52,263 bases of DNA from Helicobacter sp. MIT 00-7814 (GCF_003364115.1 NZ_NXLL01000013.1:1-52263), one strand, 5' to 3'; positions 33,146 to 43,863 are shown, numbered from the stretch's first letter. Program-made: numbers and translations. Notes: a model not told the origin generated them from the letters alone.

Positions 33146-33692
33146 CTCTTAGCTCATAAATACTTTTATCAAAGCTATCAATCGCCCTATTTTGAGAATC
33201 AAACTCCATTCTCACCCCCGCCTTATCCACAAAGCCAACAAGGCGCGCGGGATTCCCAACCATAAGCCCAAATGCTGGCACATCTTTTGTCACCACACTT
33301 CCCGCACCAATAAGCGCATACGCGCCGATACTAATCCCGCACACAATAGTCGCATTTGCGCCAATGCTCGCACCTTGCTTGATGAGTGTGGGGCGGAACT
33401 CATTTTTGCGCGAGAGAAAGGCGCGCGGATTTTTGACATTTGTAAAAACCACGCTAGGCGCGATAAACACGCTATTTTCCACCACCACACCGCTAAAAAG
33501 GCTCACATTATTTTGGATTCTCACATTTTCGCCAATGCTGACATTTTCGCCAATCATGCAGTTTTGCCCGATTACGCAATTTTTACCAACTTTGGCACTT
33601 GCAAAAATATGACAAAAATGCCAAATCTTGCAACCTTCCCCAATACGCGCGCCCGCGTCAATCACTGCGCTTTCATGTGCGAAATATGCCAT
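33120..33692 (-). CDS. wbpD: Left-handed beta-helix N-acetyltransferase (WbpD-like)
   Basis: Acetylates the 3-amino group of the UDP-2-acetamido-3-amino uronate. It has hexapeptide repeats (KVGKNCVIGQNCMIGENVSI, ASIGANATIVCGISIGAYAL) and the SVVTKDVPAFGLMVGNPARLVG ending of this family. I set the start at the ATG 33692, where TAATG overlaps the wbpB stop and AAAGG lies seven bases upstream, giving 190 residues; an upstream frame start at 33716 adds eight. Confidence 0.83.
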   Translation of the reverse strand: MAYFAHESAVIDAGARIGEGCKIWHFCHIFASAKVGKNCVIGQNCMIGENVSIGENVRIQNNVSLFSGVVVENSVFIAPSVVFTNVKNPRAFLSRKNEFRPTLIKQGASIGANATIVCGISIGAYALIGAGSVVTKDVPAFGLMVGNPARLVGFVDKAGVRMEFDSQNRAIDSFDKSIYELRDGAVVELG

Positions 33693-34663
33693 TATGCGCC
33701 TTTGAGCTTTTCGCACAGCGGGTGGATTCGTCCCTCTTTGCTAGGGGGGATTGAGCGTAGGGTTTCAACTATTTTTATGCTAGGAAGGCTAGATTCTATC
33801 CCAAAGCCTTTGCCCTCTAGAATCTGGCGGTAACTTTGCGTGTGTAAATCCTCAAATCCGCTACTAAAATCAACTTCTTCAGAATCCACGCGCATACAGC
33901 GATAGGTGCGCGCTTGTGGATTTTCAGGCAAAAAGTTGCTGGAGACTGAAAGAAACCACGAAATTTGCGCGTGCTTGCATTGCAAAAATCCGCTCATCGT
34001 CTCTCTACTTTTATAATGCAAAATATTTTTTTCCACCGCGCCAAAAATATACTGCAACATATCAAAAAAATGTATGCCAATATTGCACGCCAGCCCCCCG
34101 CTCTTTGCCTCATCGCCCTTCCAAGAGACAAAAAACCAGCTCCCGCGCGCGGTGATATAAGTAAGCTCAATGTCAAAAATATGCGCGCTATTTTGCGCTA
34201 GGATAGAATCCACGCGCTTTTTTAACGCAATGATATTTGGATGTAGGCGCAGTTGCAAAATAGTCCAGATTTTTTTATTAGAATTTTTTTCTAACGCGAG
34301 CAATTCCCTTGCATCTTGCGCGCTCAATACAAGAGGCTTTTCACAAATCGCATTCATTCCATGCTTTAGGGCAAACTCACAATGGCTTTTATGCAAAAAA
34401 TTTGGCGTGACAATGCTAAGAAAATCAATGGGACTTTGAAAATCAAGGGGCTGGCTTTGGTTATTAATGGATTGATTTTGCAAAAACGCGCTAAAAGATT
34501 CTAAACTAAGAAAAAAGCGCGCATCAGGGAAATAGCTATCTAAGATTCCCACGCAGTCATTTGTGTCGATGGCTACTAGGAGGGTGTTATTTGTCTGCTT
34601 GATAGCTTGAAGATGGCGCTTTGCTACAAAGCCCGCCACGCCAACTAAGCCAAATGCATACAT
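33692..34663 (-). CDS. wbpB: UDP-GlcNAcA 3-dehydrogenase (WbpB-like)
   Basis: Gfo/Idh/MocA oxidoreductase of 323 residues that oxidises C3 of UDP-N-acetylglucosaminuronate before amination. The N-terminus (MYAFGLVGVAGFVAKRHLQAI), VAIDTNDCVGILD, SIVTPNFLH, ICEKPL and ILQLRLHPNIIALK closely follow WbpB of Pseudomonas as I recall it. It is first of wbpB-wbpD-wbpA; the aminotransferase WbpE is absent here. A short insert with Gln/Asn/Ser (LQNQSINNQSQPLDFQSP) is near residue 65. Confidence 0.83.
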   Translation of the reverse strand: MYAFGLVGVAGFVAKRHLQAIKQTNNTLLVAIDTNDCVGILDSYFPDARFFLSLESFSAFLQNQSINNQSQPLDFQSPIDFLSIVTPNFLHKSHCEFALKHGMNAICEKPLVLSAQDARELLALEKNSNKKIWTILQLRLHPNIIALKKRVDSILAQNSAHIFDIELTYITARGSWFFVSWKGDEAKSGGLACNIGIHFFDMLQYIFGAVEKNILHYKSRETMSGFLQCKHAQISWFLSVSSNFLPENPQARTYRCMRVDSEEVDFSSGFEDLHTQSYRQILEGKGFGIESSLPSIKIVETLRSIPPSKEGRIHPLCEKLKGA

Positions 34664-34698
34664 TCTAAGCGCTCTTTGTGGTTGCTAAAGCCTAAAGG

Positions 34699-35613
34699 CT
34701 ACTTTACCTCATAATAAAAAACTTGATCGCCCATATCAGTTTTGATCTTTAACATATCGTGATTTGCGTCAGTGCGGGAATTATAAGGTCCGATGAGATA
34801 TTTTGTAGCATTTTGCACATTATAAACGCGATAGCTGTAATTTTCTAACTTGCCCAAAAACTCTTTGTTTGGCGTATTTGAGAATGAGCCAACTTGTATA
34901 TAATGCCCTCTTTGCGCGTTTTGCCCATTTTTGCTTTTATCAATTGTTTGTGATGGGAAAGTTTGGGCGATTCCGGGGACATTTTGCGTTGCATCTTGTC
35001 CGGGGCGTGCTGGCTGTGCTGCTGGTTTTGGCGCTGGTGCAGGTGTAGCTTGTGCTGGGCGTGGTTGTGTGGTTTGTGTTTGCGCTGCTGGTTTTGGTGC
35101 TGGCGCTGGTTGTTTTGCAGGCTGTGTGGTAGGGGCTGGTTTTGGCGTTACAACTGGTTGTGTTTGTTGTGGTTGTGCTGGCTGTGGTTGTACAGGAGCT
35201 GGTGTAGGCAATACTTGCTGTGTTTGCGCAGGTTCTGTATTTTGCGCAAGTGCAGGATTTTGCTCGGTTTGCCTTTTTTGGATTTGTTGCACAATTTGCC
35301 CGAATCTATCATCTTCATCAGTCGTGCTTTGTGGTTTGATAGGCTCAAACTCATCAGAATTTTCTTGCGCTGGCGTGCTTGCTGGCTTATCTGCAAATGC
35401 TAAAGGATCTTTTTGCAAGCCACCTTCTGTAGCAGTGCTTTGCTCTAGTCCTTTTTGCACTTTATCTTCATTTAAGCTCGCAATCACCGCAATCACAAGG
35501 ATCGCAAAAAGCAACACTGCTGCAACTACCAAAAGAATAATCTTTTTGCTACGATTTTGGTATTGCGCCCTTTCATCGATTAAAATATCATTAAATTCTC
35601 TTCTATCTTCCAT
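34699..35613 (-). CDS. SPOR-domain membrane protein
   Basis: Bitopic inner-membrane protein of 304 residues. A short cytoplasmic N-terminus precedes one helix (KIILLVVAAVLLFAILVIAVIA, about 24-45). A long Pro/Ala/Gln-rich linker follows (TQPAKQPAPAPKPAAQTQ), then a C-terminal SPOR domain (GHYIQVGSFSNTPNKEFLGK to FYYEVK). SPOR domains bind denuded septal peptidoglycan, so a cell-division role like FtsN or DedD is likely. It is last in the group running from cvpA, downstream of the DUF1882 gene. Confidence 0.82.
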   Translation of the reverse strand: MEDRREFNDILIDERAQYQNRSKKIILLVVAAVLLFAILVIAVIASLNEDKVQKGLEQSTATEGGLQKDPLAFADKPASTPAQENSDEFEPIKPQSTTDEDDRFGQIVQQIQKRQTEQNPALAQNTEPAQTQQVLPTPAPVQPQPAQPQQTQPVVTPKPAPTTQPAKQPAPAPKPAAQTQTTQPRPAQATPAPAPKPAAQPARPGQDATQNVPGIAQTFPSQTIDKSKNGQNAQRGHYIQVGSFSNTPNKEFLGKLENYSYRVYNVQNATKYLIGPYNSRTDANHDMLKIKTDMGDQVFYYEVK

Positions 35614-35791
35614 TTTTTCTCCTTAAGAGTTTCCCTTAGAATCTTAATCCTTAAGCAAAAACCTTACCATAATTACTTAAACTACATATGCTTAGACCAC
35701 GATGCCCCGCGCTCTTTTGCAAAGACATCATAAGGCAATGCGAGAATATTAAAAGTCGGTGGGAAAGTATCATTTGGGAAAACCTTCCATT

Positions 35792-36223
35792 CTAGCGGAC
35801 AGCTTTGAGAAAGCTTCTTGAAAGCGTCTTAGCTAGCCTCTTGCCCTCTCCTAATTCCGTATGTCCTTTGTGAATGTATAAATGCAAATGTCCGGGCGTT
35901 TTAGTCGTGTAAGCAGTAAAGTTAATAAACCCTTCATCGCGCAATAAAAGCTGCGCCCTGTGGTAGAATCTATCCGGATTACGCCCATTGTAGTCAAAAA
36001 CGATATTTTCGACCTTTGAGTTTTTCAAAATGAGCGAATGCGCGATGATGATTTTCTTATCCCAATGCTCGTGGATAAGCGACGAAGTCAGCATAGAATC
36101 TACGCGTTTAAACTTGTCATAGAGGATTCTAGCCGAATAAACTACCTTCTGACCGATACCGGGCTGCTTTAGGTAGTAATGCGAAGTATCCATTTTTATC
36201 AGCTTCAAATCCATCTCTGTCAT
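35792..36223 (-). CDS. DUF1882-domain protein
   Basis: A 143-residue protein of the Campylobacterota-specific DUF1882 family, recognised mainly from its place after glyA, as in H. pylori, and from the [12 protein letters not shown] start. The C-terminal part ([28 protein letters not shown]) is basic. Function unknown. The gap 35614-35791 before the SPOR gene holds no gene. Confidence 0.7.
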   Translation of the reverse strand: MTEMDLKLIKMDTSHYYLKQPGIGQKVVYSARILYDKFKRVDSMLTSSLIHEHWDKKIIIAHSLILKNSKVENIVFDYNGRNPDRFYHRAQLLLRDEGFINFTAYTTKTPGHLHLYIHKGHTELGEGKRLAKTLSRSFLKAVR

Positions 36224-36262
36224 AGTGCCGTCCTTTTGCTAGATTCTCTTTTTAAATAAATC

Positions 36263-37510
36263 CTAATAAATCGCTCTATCATAAATAATAAAATCTTTCC
36301 CCATCTCCTTAACTTCCTGCGCTATGCGCTCTTGCAAAGAAGTATTTGTAATATCATCTAAAATATCCGCGATTTTTCCACCAATCCATTGAAACTCTTT
36401 TTCCTTCATACCGCGCGCAGTGAGTGCTGGTGAGCCGATACGCACGCCACTTGTTACAAAAGGTGAGCGTGTTTCACCCGGCACGGTGTTTTTATTTACC
36501 GTTATGCCCGCATTTCCGAGTGCTAAATCCGCGTCCTTACCGCTAAAATCCTTATCAAGGAAGCTCATTAAAATAAGGTGATTATCACTTCCTCCGCTCA
36601 CAAGCTTATATCCGCGTGAAACAAGCACTTTAGCAAGCTCAGAAATATTAAGTTTTACTTGTTTTGCGTAAGTTTTCCACTCAGGCTTGAGATTTTCTAA
36701 AAATCCTGCTGCTTTGCCCGCGATAACATGCATCAAAGGTCCGCCCTGCACGCCGGGAAATACCGCTTTATTGATTTTTGTGCTTAGTTCCTCGTCATCT
36801 GTCATAATCATACCGCCTCTTGGTCCGCGCAAAGTCTTATGCGTGGTGGTGGTAACGATATGGCAGTGCGGGAATGGATTTGGATATTCTCCCGCAACGA
36901 CAAGCCCCGCCACATGCGCGATATCACCCATCAACAGCGCCCCTACAGAATCCGCAATCTCGCGCAACCTCTTAAAATCAAGCGCGCGCGTATAGGCTGA
37001 AAATCCACATACCAAAATCTTTGGCTTCACCACCTGCGCGTATTCCATAACCTTATCATAATTAATATACCCATCAAGCTCCACGCCATAAAAAAAGCTT
37101 TGGTAAAGTTGTCCGCTCGTGCTTACTTTCGCGCCATGTGTCAAATGCCCGCCGTGGCTTAAATCCATACCCAAAATTTTGTCATAAGGTTTTAAAAGTG
37201 CTGCATACACTGCGCCATTTGCTTGTGAGCCAGAATGCGGTTGGACATTGACAAACTCACAGCCAAAGAGTTTTTTTGCCCTTTCAATTGCGAGATTCTC
37301 AATCTCATCGACAAACTCACAGCCTCCATAGTAGCGCTTGCCCGGATAGCCTTCAGCATATTTGTTTGTCAGCACACTTCCCATCGCTTCCATAACGCTT
37401 GGAAAAGTGAAGTTCTCACTTGCAATCATCTCTAAATGTGTATTTTGACGCTCCAACTCTTTATTAATAAGTGAAAAAAGTTCAGAATCTTGCTCTAAAA
37501 AATACGCCAT
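36263..37510 (-). CDS. glyA: Serine hydroxymethyltransferase
   Basis: PLP enzyme that converts serine and tetrahydrofolate to glycine and methylene-THF. PLP lysine Lys225 in [14 protein letters not shown]; other landmarks are [10 protein letters not shown] and [14 protein letters not shown]. 415 residues is standard. It lies between lysS and the DUF1882 gene with short gaps, suggesting one transcript. Confidence 0.97.
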   Translation of the reverse strand: MAYFLEQDSELFSLINKELERQNTHLEMIASENFTFPSVMEAMGSVLTNKYAEGYPGKRYYGGCEFVDEIENLAIERAKKLFGCEFVNVQPHSGSQANGAVYAALLKPYDKILGMDLSHGGHLTHGAKVSTSGQLYQSFFYGVELDGYINYDKVMEYAQVVKPKILVCGFSAYTRALDFKRLREIADSVGALLMGDIAHVAGLVVAGEYPNPFPHCHIVTTTTHKTLRGPRGGMIMTDDEELSTKINKAVFPGVQGGPLMHVIAGKAAGFLENLKPEWKTYAKQVKLNISELAKVLVSRGYKLVSGGSDNHLILMSFLDKDFSGKDADLALGNAGITVNKNTVPGETRSPFVTSGVRIGSPALTARGMKEKEFQWIGGKIADILDDITNTSLQERIAQEVKEMGKDFIIYDRAIY

Positions 37511-37549
37511 TTTCTCTCCCTTAAATGTAAGTTTTGTATGAAGATAGTT

Positions 37550-39106
37550 TTATTTTTCCTTATCCTCTAGTATATCATAATTTCCTTTATGTGGCTTAAG
37601 GGCAGGGAATAAAATCACATCTTTAATGCTTTTATTGTTTGTCAAAAGCATCACAAGCCTATCAATACCTATGCCTTCCCCAGCCGTTGGTGGCATACCA
37701 TAACCAAGCGCCCAAAGAAAATCCTCGTCCATATATTGCGCCTCTTCATCGCCTGCATCTTTTTGCGCCACCTGCTCTTCAAAGCGCGCCTTTTGATCAA
37801 GCGGATCATTTAGCTCATTAAAGCCATTTGCAATCTCGCGCCCACCGATAAAAAGCTCAAAGCGCTCTGCAATATCAGGGTTTGCCTCACTTCGGCGTGC
37901 AAGCGGGCTAATCTCTATTGGATATTCCACGATAAAAGTTGGGTTAATTAACTTAGATTCCACAAAATTCCCAAACGCTTCATCAAGCAATTTTCCATAA
38001 CTTAGATTTGGCGCTAGTTTAATGCCAGCTTCGCGCAAGTAGGATTCCAAACGCTCTTTGTTTTCGATAATTTCAGAATCTAATCCGCCAATTTTTTGCA
38101 AAGATTGCTTATAACTTAGAATCTCCCACTTGCTAAAATCAATTTCCATCTCGCCAAATTGAAGCACTGAAGGCAATTCCAAACGCTCAAATAAAAAGGC
38201 AAAAAGCTCTTTTGTAAGCGCGATTAAATCCGAAAAAGTATGATACGCCCAATAAAACTCAATGCTGCTAAACTCGGGGTTATGAGAATGATCAATGCCT
38301 TCATTGCGGAAGTTGCGGTTAATCTCATAAATCGCCTCAAAGCCCCCAACAATGAGGCGCTTCAAATAAAGCTCTGGCGCAATACGCAAATAACGCTCAA
38401 CATTAAGCGCATTATGATGCGTGACAAATGGCTTTGCGTTCGCACCGCCGGGGATTGGGTGAAGCATTGGCGTTTCAACTTCTAAGAATCCTAAATTATC
38501 AAAAAATTCTCGAATAGAAGCGATGATTTTAGAGCGCAAAATAAAAGTTTTTTTCACATTATCATTTACAATCAAATCCACATAGCGCTGGCGGTAGCGC
38601 AATTCCACATCGCTTAAGCCGTGAAATTTTTCAGGCAAAGGAATGATGGCTTTGCAAAGGATTCTAAAATCTTGCGCGTGAATACTTAGCTCGCCACTTT
38701 TGGTAACAAACGCAAATCCGCTCACACCGATAATATCCCCAACTTCTAAAATCTTTTTTATCTCCTCAAAGCGTTCGCCCACATCATTTTTACTAATATA
38801 AGCCTGCAAAATCCCGCTTTGATCCTCAACCTTAATAAAACACGCCTTTCCCATAAGGCGGATAAAGCGCACGCGCCCGACAATGGATTCTGTAGTGGAA
38901 GCTTTTTTAGAATCTGCAGATTCTGAAGTGCTTGCCTGCGTATCTGCTTGCAAAGCAGAATCCTGCGTGCAAAGGTAGTTATATTTTTCTAAAAATTCTT
39001 TATTGCTTAGCGAGCGCACAGCATTCGTGCCATAAGGGTTTTGCCCAGATTCTGCAAGAAGCGCGGCTTTTTTAAGTCGTTGCTGGATATAAAAATTTGA
39101 AAACAT
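37550..39106 (-). CDS. lysS: Lysyl-tRNA synthetase, class II
   Basis: Charges tRNA-Lys. OB-fold anticodon domain at the N-terminus, then class II motif 2 ([16 protein letters not shown]) and motif 3 ([21 protein letters not shown]). 518 residues. Near 55-70 is an atypical Ser/Thr/Asp-rich insert ([20 protein letters not shown]) encoded at about 38890-38960, where several AGAATCT/AGATTCT words cluster. ATG behind AAGGA. Confidence 0.96.
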   Translation of the reverse strand: MFSNFYIQQRLKKAALLAESGQNPYGTNAVRSLSNKEFLEKYNYLCTQDSALQADTQASTSESADSKKASTTESIVGRVRFIRLMGKACFIKVEDQSGILQAYISKNDVGERFEEIKKILEVGDIIGVSGFAFVTKSGELSIHAQDFRILCKAIIPLPEKFHGLSDVELRYRQRYVDLIVNDNVKKTFILRSKIIASIREFFDNLGFLEVETPMLHPIPGGANAKPFVTHHNALNVERYLRIAPELYLKRLIVGGFEAIYEINRNFRNEGIDHSHNPEFSSIEFYWAYHTFSDLIALTKELFAFLFERLELPSVLQFGEMEIDFSKWEILSYKQSLQKIGGLDSEIIENKERLESYLREAGIKLAPNLSYGKLLDEAFGNFVESKLINPTFIVEYPIEISPLARRSEANPDIAERFELFIGGREIANGFNELNDPLDQKARFEEQVAQKDAGDEEAQYMDEDFLWALGYGMPPTAGEGIGIDRLVMLLTNNKSIKDVILFPALKPHKGNYDILEDKEK

Positions 39107-39198
39107 TGCCTTTCCTTAAATTTGCTTAATTTTCTAAATGTCCCTAACTTCTAAATTTGCCTAAATTTGAGGCGCACTTTACCGCGATAAAGCTTATG

Positions 39199-39732
39199 CT
39201 AGTTTTTGCCCTGCACAGCGTTACCTGTGGATTCTATAGTTTGGGTTACGATTTCAAAATCCGTAATATCATGCGCGAAACTCTGCATCAATCGATACAC
39301 AAAGCTTTCACTCTGCGCCTTTTGGGCGAAATTTTGCAAAAATGAAATTTGCGCAAGAAAAAAGATAATAATCGCAAGCAACGCAAATGATTTACAGAAT
39401 CCAAAAATCAGCCCAAGCGCCTTATCTAAGCGCTCTGCAAGCGTATTTTGCACCCACCTTGCGATAATCTCACTTAGTAGCACAAAAAGCAAATATACAA
39501 TCGTCGCCACCACCAAAAACGCGATAATCGTATTTATCTGCGGGGAAAAATTAAAAACATGCGCACTTAGCACATTGCTTGTCTGCGTGTAAAAACGCGC
39601 TGCTAAAAAAATCCCAAGAAGCAACCCTAGCAAACTCCCAAAACTGCGCACAAAGCCTTGATTGATACTTTTCACGCTCAAAAGCGCACTTAAAAGAAGT
39701 AAGCAAACATCAATATAACTTAGTTGCTCCAT
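39199..39732 (-). CDS. cvpA: CvpA-family membrane protein
   Basis: 177 residues with about four membrane helices (CLLLLSALLSVKSI; SLLGLLLGIFLAARF; IIAFLVVATIVYLLFVLL; SFALLAIIIFFLAQI) and the CvpA core. In H. pylori the homologue also precedes lysS. In E. coli CvpA affects colicin V production and envelope resistance; its exact role is unknown. It probably heads the cvpA-lysS-glyA transcript. Confidence 0.8.
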   Translation of the reverse strand: MEQLSYIDVCLLLLSALLSVKSINQGFVRSFGSLLGLLLGIFLAARFYTQTSNVLSAHVFNFSPQINTIIAFLVVATIVYLLFVLLSEIIARWVQNTLAERLDKALGLIFGFCKSFALLAIIIFFLAQISFLQNFAQKAQSESFVYRLMQSFAHDITDFEIVTQTIESTGNAVQGKN

Positions 39733-39925
39733 TGTTGTCCTAAGGTGTGGGATTTTTGTGGCGTTAAAAGCGCGATTCTAGCTAAGATAAGCTTAAAATG
39801 AAGTAAGGTTTTTTCTCTAAATTCCCACTCACGCAAACAAACTCACAAAATCCGCTCCATAAAAAGCAATATTAAAAGTCTTGCTTTTTATTTAAGGCGC
39901 TTTGTTGTTGAAACGCCTTTAGCGC

Positions 39926-40507
39926 CTATTTTGAAATTTCAGCAAGCAAATCTTCTAGCGCTTTTTTGCTCACCTGTGCAAAAACTGGGGCAAACTCCTT
40001 GCCTTCAATAAGCGCTTCTTGCGTGATTATGCCGTTTTTCAATGGGTGCAAATCTTTTGAGTTAATAAGCTCAAAGTGCAGTGCTATCGTGGCGTATTGC
40101 TCGCTACCTTTTTGCATGATAAGGAATCTATCAATGTAGATTTTTAGCGTGTAGGCAAGCTTTGTGCTACCAAATGGCGCGCGCACGGCGTTGAAACCTT
40201 GCGCATTCATCATTCCTACAAGGCTTGAGGAAAGCATATCGCGCGGTTTTGTCGCCCATTGCATATTTGGCAGGGCTTTTAGTTGCAAGCTTTGAGAATC
40301 AAGCTTAAAAATATCCGTGCTATCATAAGGCATACTCGCTGCAAAGATGATTCCATAAGTTTGGGCGGATTTGTTTTTTGCAGATTCCATTTCATTGCCA
40401 AAGCTAATATCAAAAAGGCTAATTTCTGGAATCTCTGTCTTTATATCCACATTTACGCACGCGCCTAGCATAAATGCTAGCGCTAAAATACCAAAAAATT
40501 TTTTCAT
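39926..40507 (-). CDS. ABC-type transport auxiliary lipoprotein
   Basis: 193 residues with a lipoprotein signal (MKKFFGILALAFMLGAC, Cys17). The mature part resembles PqiC/YmbA-type auxiliary lipoproteins that pair with MCE proteins in lipid transport across the periplasm. It follows the MlaD-like gene by 24 bases. The 39733-39925 gap shows no gene. Confidence 0.7.
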   Translation of the reverse strand: MKKFFGILALAFMLGACVNVDIKTEIPEISLFDISFGNEMESAKNKSAQTYGIIFAASMPYDSTDIFKLDSQSLQLKALPNMQWATKPRDMLSSSLVGMMNAQGFNAVRAPFGSTKLAYTLKIYIDRFLIMQKGSEQYATIALHFELINSKDLHPLKNGIITQEALIEGKEFAPVFAQVSKKALEDLLAEISK

Positions 40508-40531
40508 ACAATTTCCTTTGATTTTTAAAGA

Positions 40532-41296
40532 TTATTTCGCTGGCTTTTGTCTGCCAAAGATGCTGTCATATGGGTTTTTCTCGATTTTATTTACCAAATG
40601 CGTGGCTTTTGAGAAAAAGACATTCATCTGCAAAAGCGCATCTTGGAGTTGCAACATTGTGGGATTGAGAATCGAGCGGATATCATATTGCCCATCTTTG
40701 AAGTTTGTATCTACCTTTAGCGCGATAGAATCTAGCCTTTGAGTAAGGACATTGAGATGATTTGTCACCAAAGTGAGTTGCTCTAAAAGTAGGCTTATGT
40801 TTTTGGTATTTTCCTCGCTTGTGATTTTTGCGAGATTTGTTATCATCTCATCGGCTTTTTCCCCAATATCACCGGCTTTTTGCAATAAAATATCAAGTCC
40901 GCCTTTTTGGATTTCTAGGATATTATCATTTTTTGGCGCGCCATTGCCTTGCGTAAGTGCGAGGTAATTTGAGCCAGCAAGCCCGCTTGAAGCCACGCTT
41001 ACAAACGCGCCTTCTTTTAGCGTGAGCGCAGATTCTAGGCTTAGTGTGATTTTGATTTGCCCAAGACTTAAATCTTCAAAGCTTACATTACTCACTTTCC
41101 CAACGCCTATGCCTTTAAACTTCACAGGCGTATTTACACCCACAGAGGAAAGCTCATCTTGCGTGTAGATATAATAGACTTTGTGCTTATTTGCGTTAAA
41201 ATCAAAGCGCCCAAGCCACAGCACAAAAAAGCATAATCCAACCACAATGCTAATAAATACAATTCCAATTGACATATATCTGACATTGCGTTCCAT
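40532..41296 (-). CDS. MlaD-family MCE protein
   Basis: One N-terminal membrane helix (MSIGIVFISIVVGLCFFVLWL) followed by a single MCE domain (YYIYTQDELSSVGVNTPVKFKGIGVGKVSNV) and a helical C-terminal region. MCE proteins form hexameric lipid-binding rings in the periplasm. The start is the ATG at 41296 behind GGAG; an earlier in-frame start at 41314 is less likely. The permease and ATPase (MlaE, MlaF) are not adjacent. Confidence 0.83.
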   Translation of the reverse strand: MERNVRYMSIGIVFISIVVGLCFFVLWLGRFDFNANKHKVYYIYTQDELSSVGVNTPVKFKGIGVGKVSNVSFEDLSLGQIKITLSLESALTLKEGAFVSVASSGLAGSNYLALTQGNGAPKNDNILEIQKGGLDILLQKAGDIGEKADEMITNLAKITSEENTKNISLLLEQLTLVTNHLNVLTQRLDSIALKVDTNFKDGQYDIRSILNPTMLQLQDALLQMNVFFSKATHLVNKIEKNPYDSIFGRQKPAK

Positions 41297-41396
41297 AAAA
41301 ACTCCGATTTGCAAAATGTATATAAAAGGCTAGTGCAAAAAGACTAATAAGAGAATAAAATTCGCATTGTTCTGCTCTGTAATGTTTAAAGAAGTA

Positions 41397-41473
41397 TGGC
41401 GTGCTCGGAGGGATTCAAACCCCCGACCTACAGGACCGCAACCTGTTGCTCTATTCAGCTGAGCTACGAGCAC
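41397..41473 (-). tRNA. tRNA-Arg (GCG)
   Basis: On the minus strand: acceptor GTGCTCG/CGAGCAC, D arm GCTC/GAGC, anticodon stem ACAGG/CCTGT with loop TTGCGGT, T arm GGGGG/CCCTC with TTTGAAT, discriminator G and encoded CCA. The anticodon GCG reads CGC. Most bacteria use ACG (inosine) for this box. Confidence 0.93.
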
Positions 41474-41587
41474 TTGTTTATGTGATACAAAAAAGAAGCG
41501 CAATTATAGCTTAAAATCCTTAATGTTTGTTTTAGAATTTTTACATTACAATTTCTGCCCTAATTTATATAGAAAGAAGGTGAGAGT

Positions 41588-41800
41588 ATGCCGGGTATTA
41601 AAGTTCGAGAAACTGAAAGCTTTGATGAAGCGTATAGAAAGTTTAAAAAGCAAACTGATAGAAATCTCGTAGTGACAGAAGCGCGCGCGAGAAGATTTTT
41701 TGAGCCACAAACTGAAAAACGCAAAAAGCAAAAAATCAACGCGAAGAAAAAACTTCTCAAGCGTCTTTATATGCTTAGAAGATACGAGTCAAAACTTTAA
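41588..41800 (+). CDS. rpsU: 30S ribosomal protein S21
   Basis: 70-residue basic ribosomal protein starting [20 protein letters not shown] and ending in Lys/Arg-rich helices, as expected for S21. AGAAAGAAGG precedes the ATG. It appears to be a single-gene transcript with a strong hairpin after it. Confidence 0.95.
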   Translation: MPGIKVRETESFDEAYRKFKKQTDRNLVVTEARARRFFEPQTEKRKKQKINAKKKLLKRLYMLRRYESKL

Positions 41801-41809
41801 AAATCCTTT

Positions 41810-41834
41810 TCTAGTGGCTTTTGAAGTCACTAGA
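41810..41834. terminator. Hairpin between rpsU and uvrB
   Basis: TCTAGTGGCTT (41810-41820) pairs with AAGTCACTAGA (41824-41834) except for one G-T position, loop TTG, followed by TTCTATAATTT. It lies between convergent rpsU and uvrB, so it may work in both directions. Confidence 0.75.
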
Positions 41835-41881
41835 TTCTATAATTTCTGCAATTTTTATAAACTTCTTAGCTAAAAACCTAA

Positions 41882-43855
41882 CTATCCCCTAATTTTTGCT
41901 ATCTCATCGCGCAGTCGTGCAGCCTCTTCAAATTCCAGATTCTTAGCAGCTTGTAGCATTTTAGTTTTGAGTTCTTTAATGATAGAATCCCGCTCGCTTT
42001 TTGGGATTTTTTTAGCATTTTTTTCATACAATCTCCCGCTAGCGCTTGATTCTAGCTTAAGTTCCTCCTCTACATTGCGCTTGACAGATTGTGGCGTGAT
42101 ATTATGCGCTTTATTATAGGCTTCTTGCTTGCTTCGGCGGTAGTCTGTGATTTCAAAAGCGCGCTGCATTGAGTTTGTGACTTTTTTAGCATACAAAATC
42201 ACCTTGCCTTCCACATTGCGCGCTGCGCGTCCCATCGTTTGGATTAGACTTGTTTCTGAACGCAAAAAGCCCTCTTTGTCCGCGTCCATTATCGCAATAA
42301 GGCTCACTTCGGGTAAATCCAGCCCCTCGCGCAAAAGATTTATCCCAATGAGCACATCAAATTCGCCAAGCCTAAGCGCGCGGATAAGGTGATTACGCTC
42401 GATAGCATCGATATCGCTATGCATATAGCGCACTTTGATTCCAAGCTCGGTGTAGTATTTACTAAGCTCTTCAGCCATTTTTTTAGTTAGCGTGGTGATA
42501 AGCACGCGCTCATTTTTTGCCACACGCGCTTTAATCTCGCTCACCAAATCAATCACTTGATTATCAGAATCTCGCACCTCATACAGCGGATCAAGAAGCC
42601 CTGTTGGGCGGATAATCTGTTCAGCACTATGATTAATGCTAAGTTCGAGCTCTAAACTAGCCGGCGTGGCGGAGACGAAAAGATAATGTGGCGCTTTATT
42701 AATAAACTCATCAAAGCGCAAAGGGCGATTATCCAGCGCACTAGGCAAGCGGAATCCATACTCCACAAGCACTTCTTTCCTGCTCCTATCGCCCGCATAC
42801 ATTCCGCCAAATTGTGGCAGGCTGACATGCGATTCATCAACAATGATAAGATAAGGCTTATTTTTTTGCGCGAAATAATCTAACAAACTATAAGGCGTCT
42901 CGCCCGGCGCCTTGCCGGTTAAATGGCGCGCGTAGTTTTCAATGCCTTTGCAAATCCCAGATTCTCTAATCATTTCTAAATCAAACTCCGTGCGCCCTTT
43001 TAAGCGCTGATATTCCACCTGCCTATCCTCTACCTCAAACTCGCCCAAGCGGGAATCTAGCTCAGATTCTATATTTTTAAGCGCATTTTGCAAACGCTCC
43101 GCGCCCACGATAAATTGATTTGCCGCATAGAGCACAAAAGATTCTACGCTTTTTACTTTCACACGCTCGATACTATCATACAGCGCGACGCTTTCAACCT
43201 CATCGCCAAAAAACTCCACCCGCACAAACTCGCTTTCATTATACGCAGGGAAAATATCCACCACCTCGCCCTGCACGCGGAAATTTCCCCGCTCAAAAAT
43301 CGTGTCATTGCGTATATAGCCCATATCAACGAGCTTTAGCAAAAAGCCCTTTTGTGCGCGGATTTGCCCCACTTCGATTTTTTCGATCATACTTAAATAC
43401 TCGCTTGGATTACCCAAACCATAATTCGCACTCACGCTCGCCACCACAATCACATCATCATACGCAAGGAGCGAAGTTGTTGCAGAAAGCCTTAGGCGCT
43501 CTAGCTCTTCATTAATACTAGAATCTTTTTCGATAAACAAGTCCCTGCGCGGAATATAGGCTTCTGGCTGATAATAATCAAAGTGGCTGATGAAATATTC
43601 CACATGATTTTTTGGAAAAAAGCCCTTGAACTCACTATAAAGCTGTGCGGCAAGGGTTTTGTTATGCGTCATTATAAGCGTTGGGATATTGAGCGTTGCG
43701 ATGATATTTGCCATCGTATAAGTTTTCCCACTGCCTGTAACGCCGATAAGCGTGGAATACTGCGCGCCATCATTTATGGAATCTACGATTTTCTTAATCG
43801 CTTGTGGTTGGTCGCCTGCTGGGCTATAGGGCGAGTGTAGCTCAAAGTTTTTCAT
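41882..43855 (-). CDS. uvrB: Excinuclease ABC subunit B
   Basis: DNA-damage helicase-like subunit of nucleotide excision repair. Walker A GVTGSGKT at 38-45; beta-hairpin [12 protein letters not shown]; helicase motif [10 protein letters not shown]-terminal UVR motif ([18 protein letters not shown]) for UvrC contact. 657 residues is normal. The ribosome site (AAAGGAA, minus strand, 43871-43865) lies within the terminal segment of R1 copy D. Confidence 0.97.
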   Translation of the reverse strand: MKNFELHSPYSPAGDQPQAIKKIVDSINDGAQYSTLIGVTGSGKTYTMANIIATLNIPTLIMTHNKTLAAQLYSEFKGFFPKNHVEYFISHFDYYQPEAYIPRRDLFIEKDSSINEELERLRLSATTSLLAYDDVIVVASVSANYGLGNPSEYLSMIEKIEVGQIRAQKGFLLKLVDMGYIRNDTIFERGNFRVQGEVVDIFPAYNESEFVRVEFFGDEVESVALYDSIERVKVKSVESFVLYAANQFIVGAERLQNALKNIESELDSRLGEFEVEDRQVEYQRLKGRTEFDLEMIRESGICKGIENYARHLTGKAPGETPYSLLDYFAQKNKPYLIIVDESHVSLPQFGGMYAGDRSRKEVLVEYGFRLPSALDNRPLRFDEFINKAPHYLFVSATPASLELELSINHSAEQIIRPTGLLDPLYEVRDSDNQVIDLVSEIKARVAKNERVLITTLTKKMAEELSKYYTELGIKVRYMHSDIDAIERNHLIRALRLGEFDVLIGINLLREGLDLPEVSLIAIMDADKEGFLRSETSLIQTMGRAARNVEGKVILYAKKVTNSMQRAFEITDYRRSKQEAYNKAHNITPQSVKRNVEEELKLESSASGRLYEKNAKKIPKSERDSIIKELKTKMLQAAKNLEFEEAARLRDEIAKIRG

Positions 43856-43863
43856 AAATGTTT

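Noticed and set aside
33192-33833. 213-codon rightward frame across wbpD/wbpB
   Set aside because: It is antisense to two clear enzymes and rich in His, Asn and Arg, as expected for a shadow frame.
34093-34098. C6 run in wbpB as a phase-variable tract
   Set aside because: Six bases is too short for frequent slippage compared with the C10 and G9 tracts.
34931-35626. Long rightward frame rich in Gly, Ala and Cys
   Set aside because: It is the complement of the Pro/Ala/Gln-rich linker of the SPOR protein, has implausible composition and no ribosome site.
43120-43515. 131-codon rightward frame inside uvrB
   Set aside because: Antisense shadow of UvrB with no start signal.
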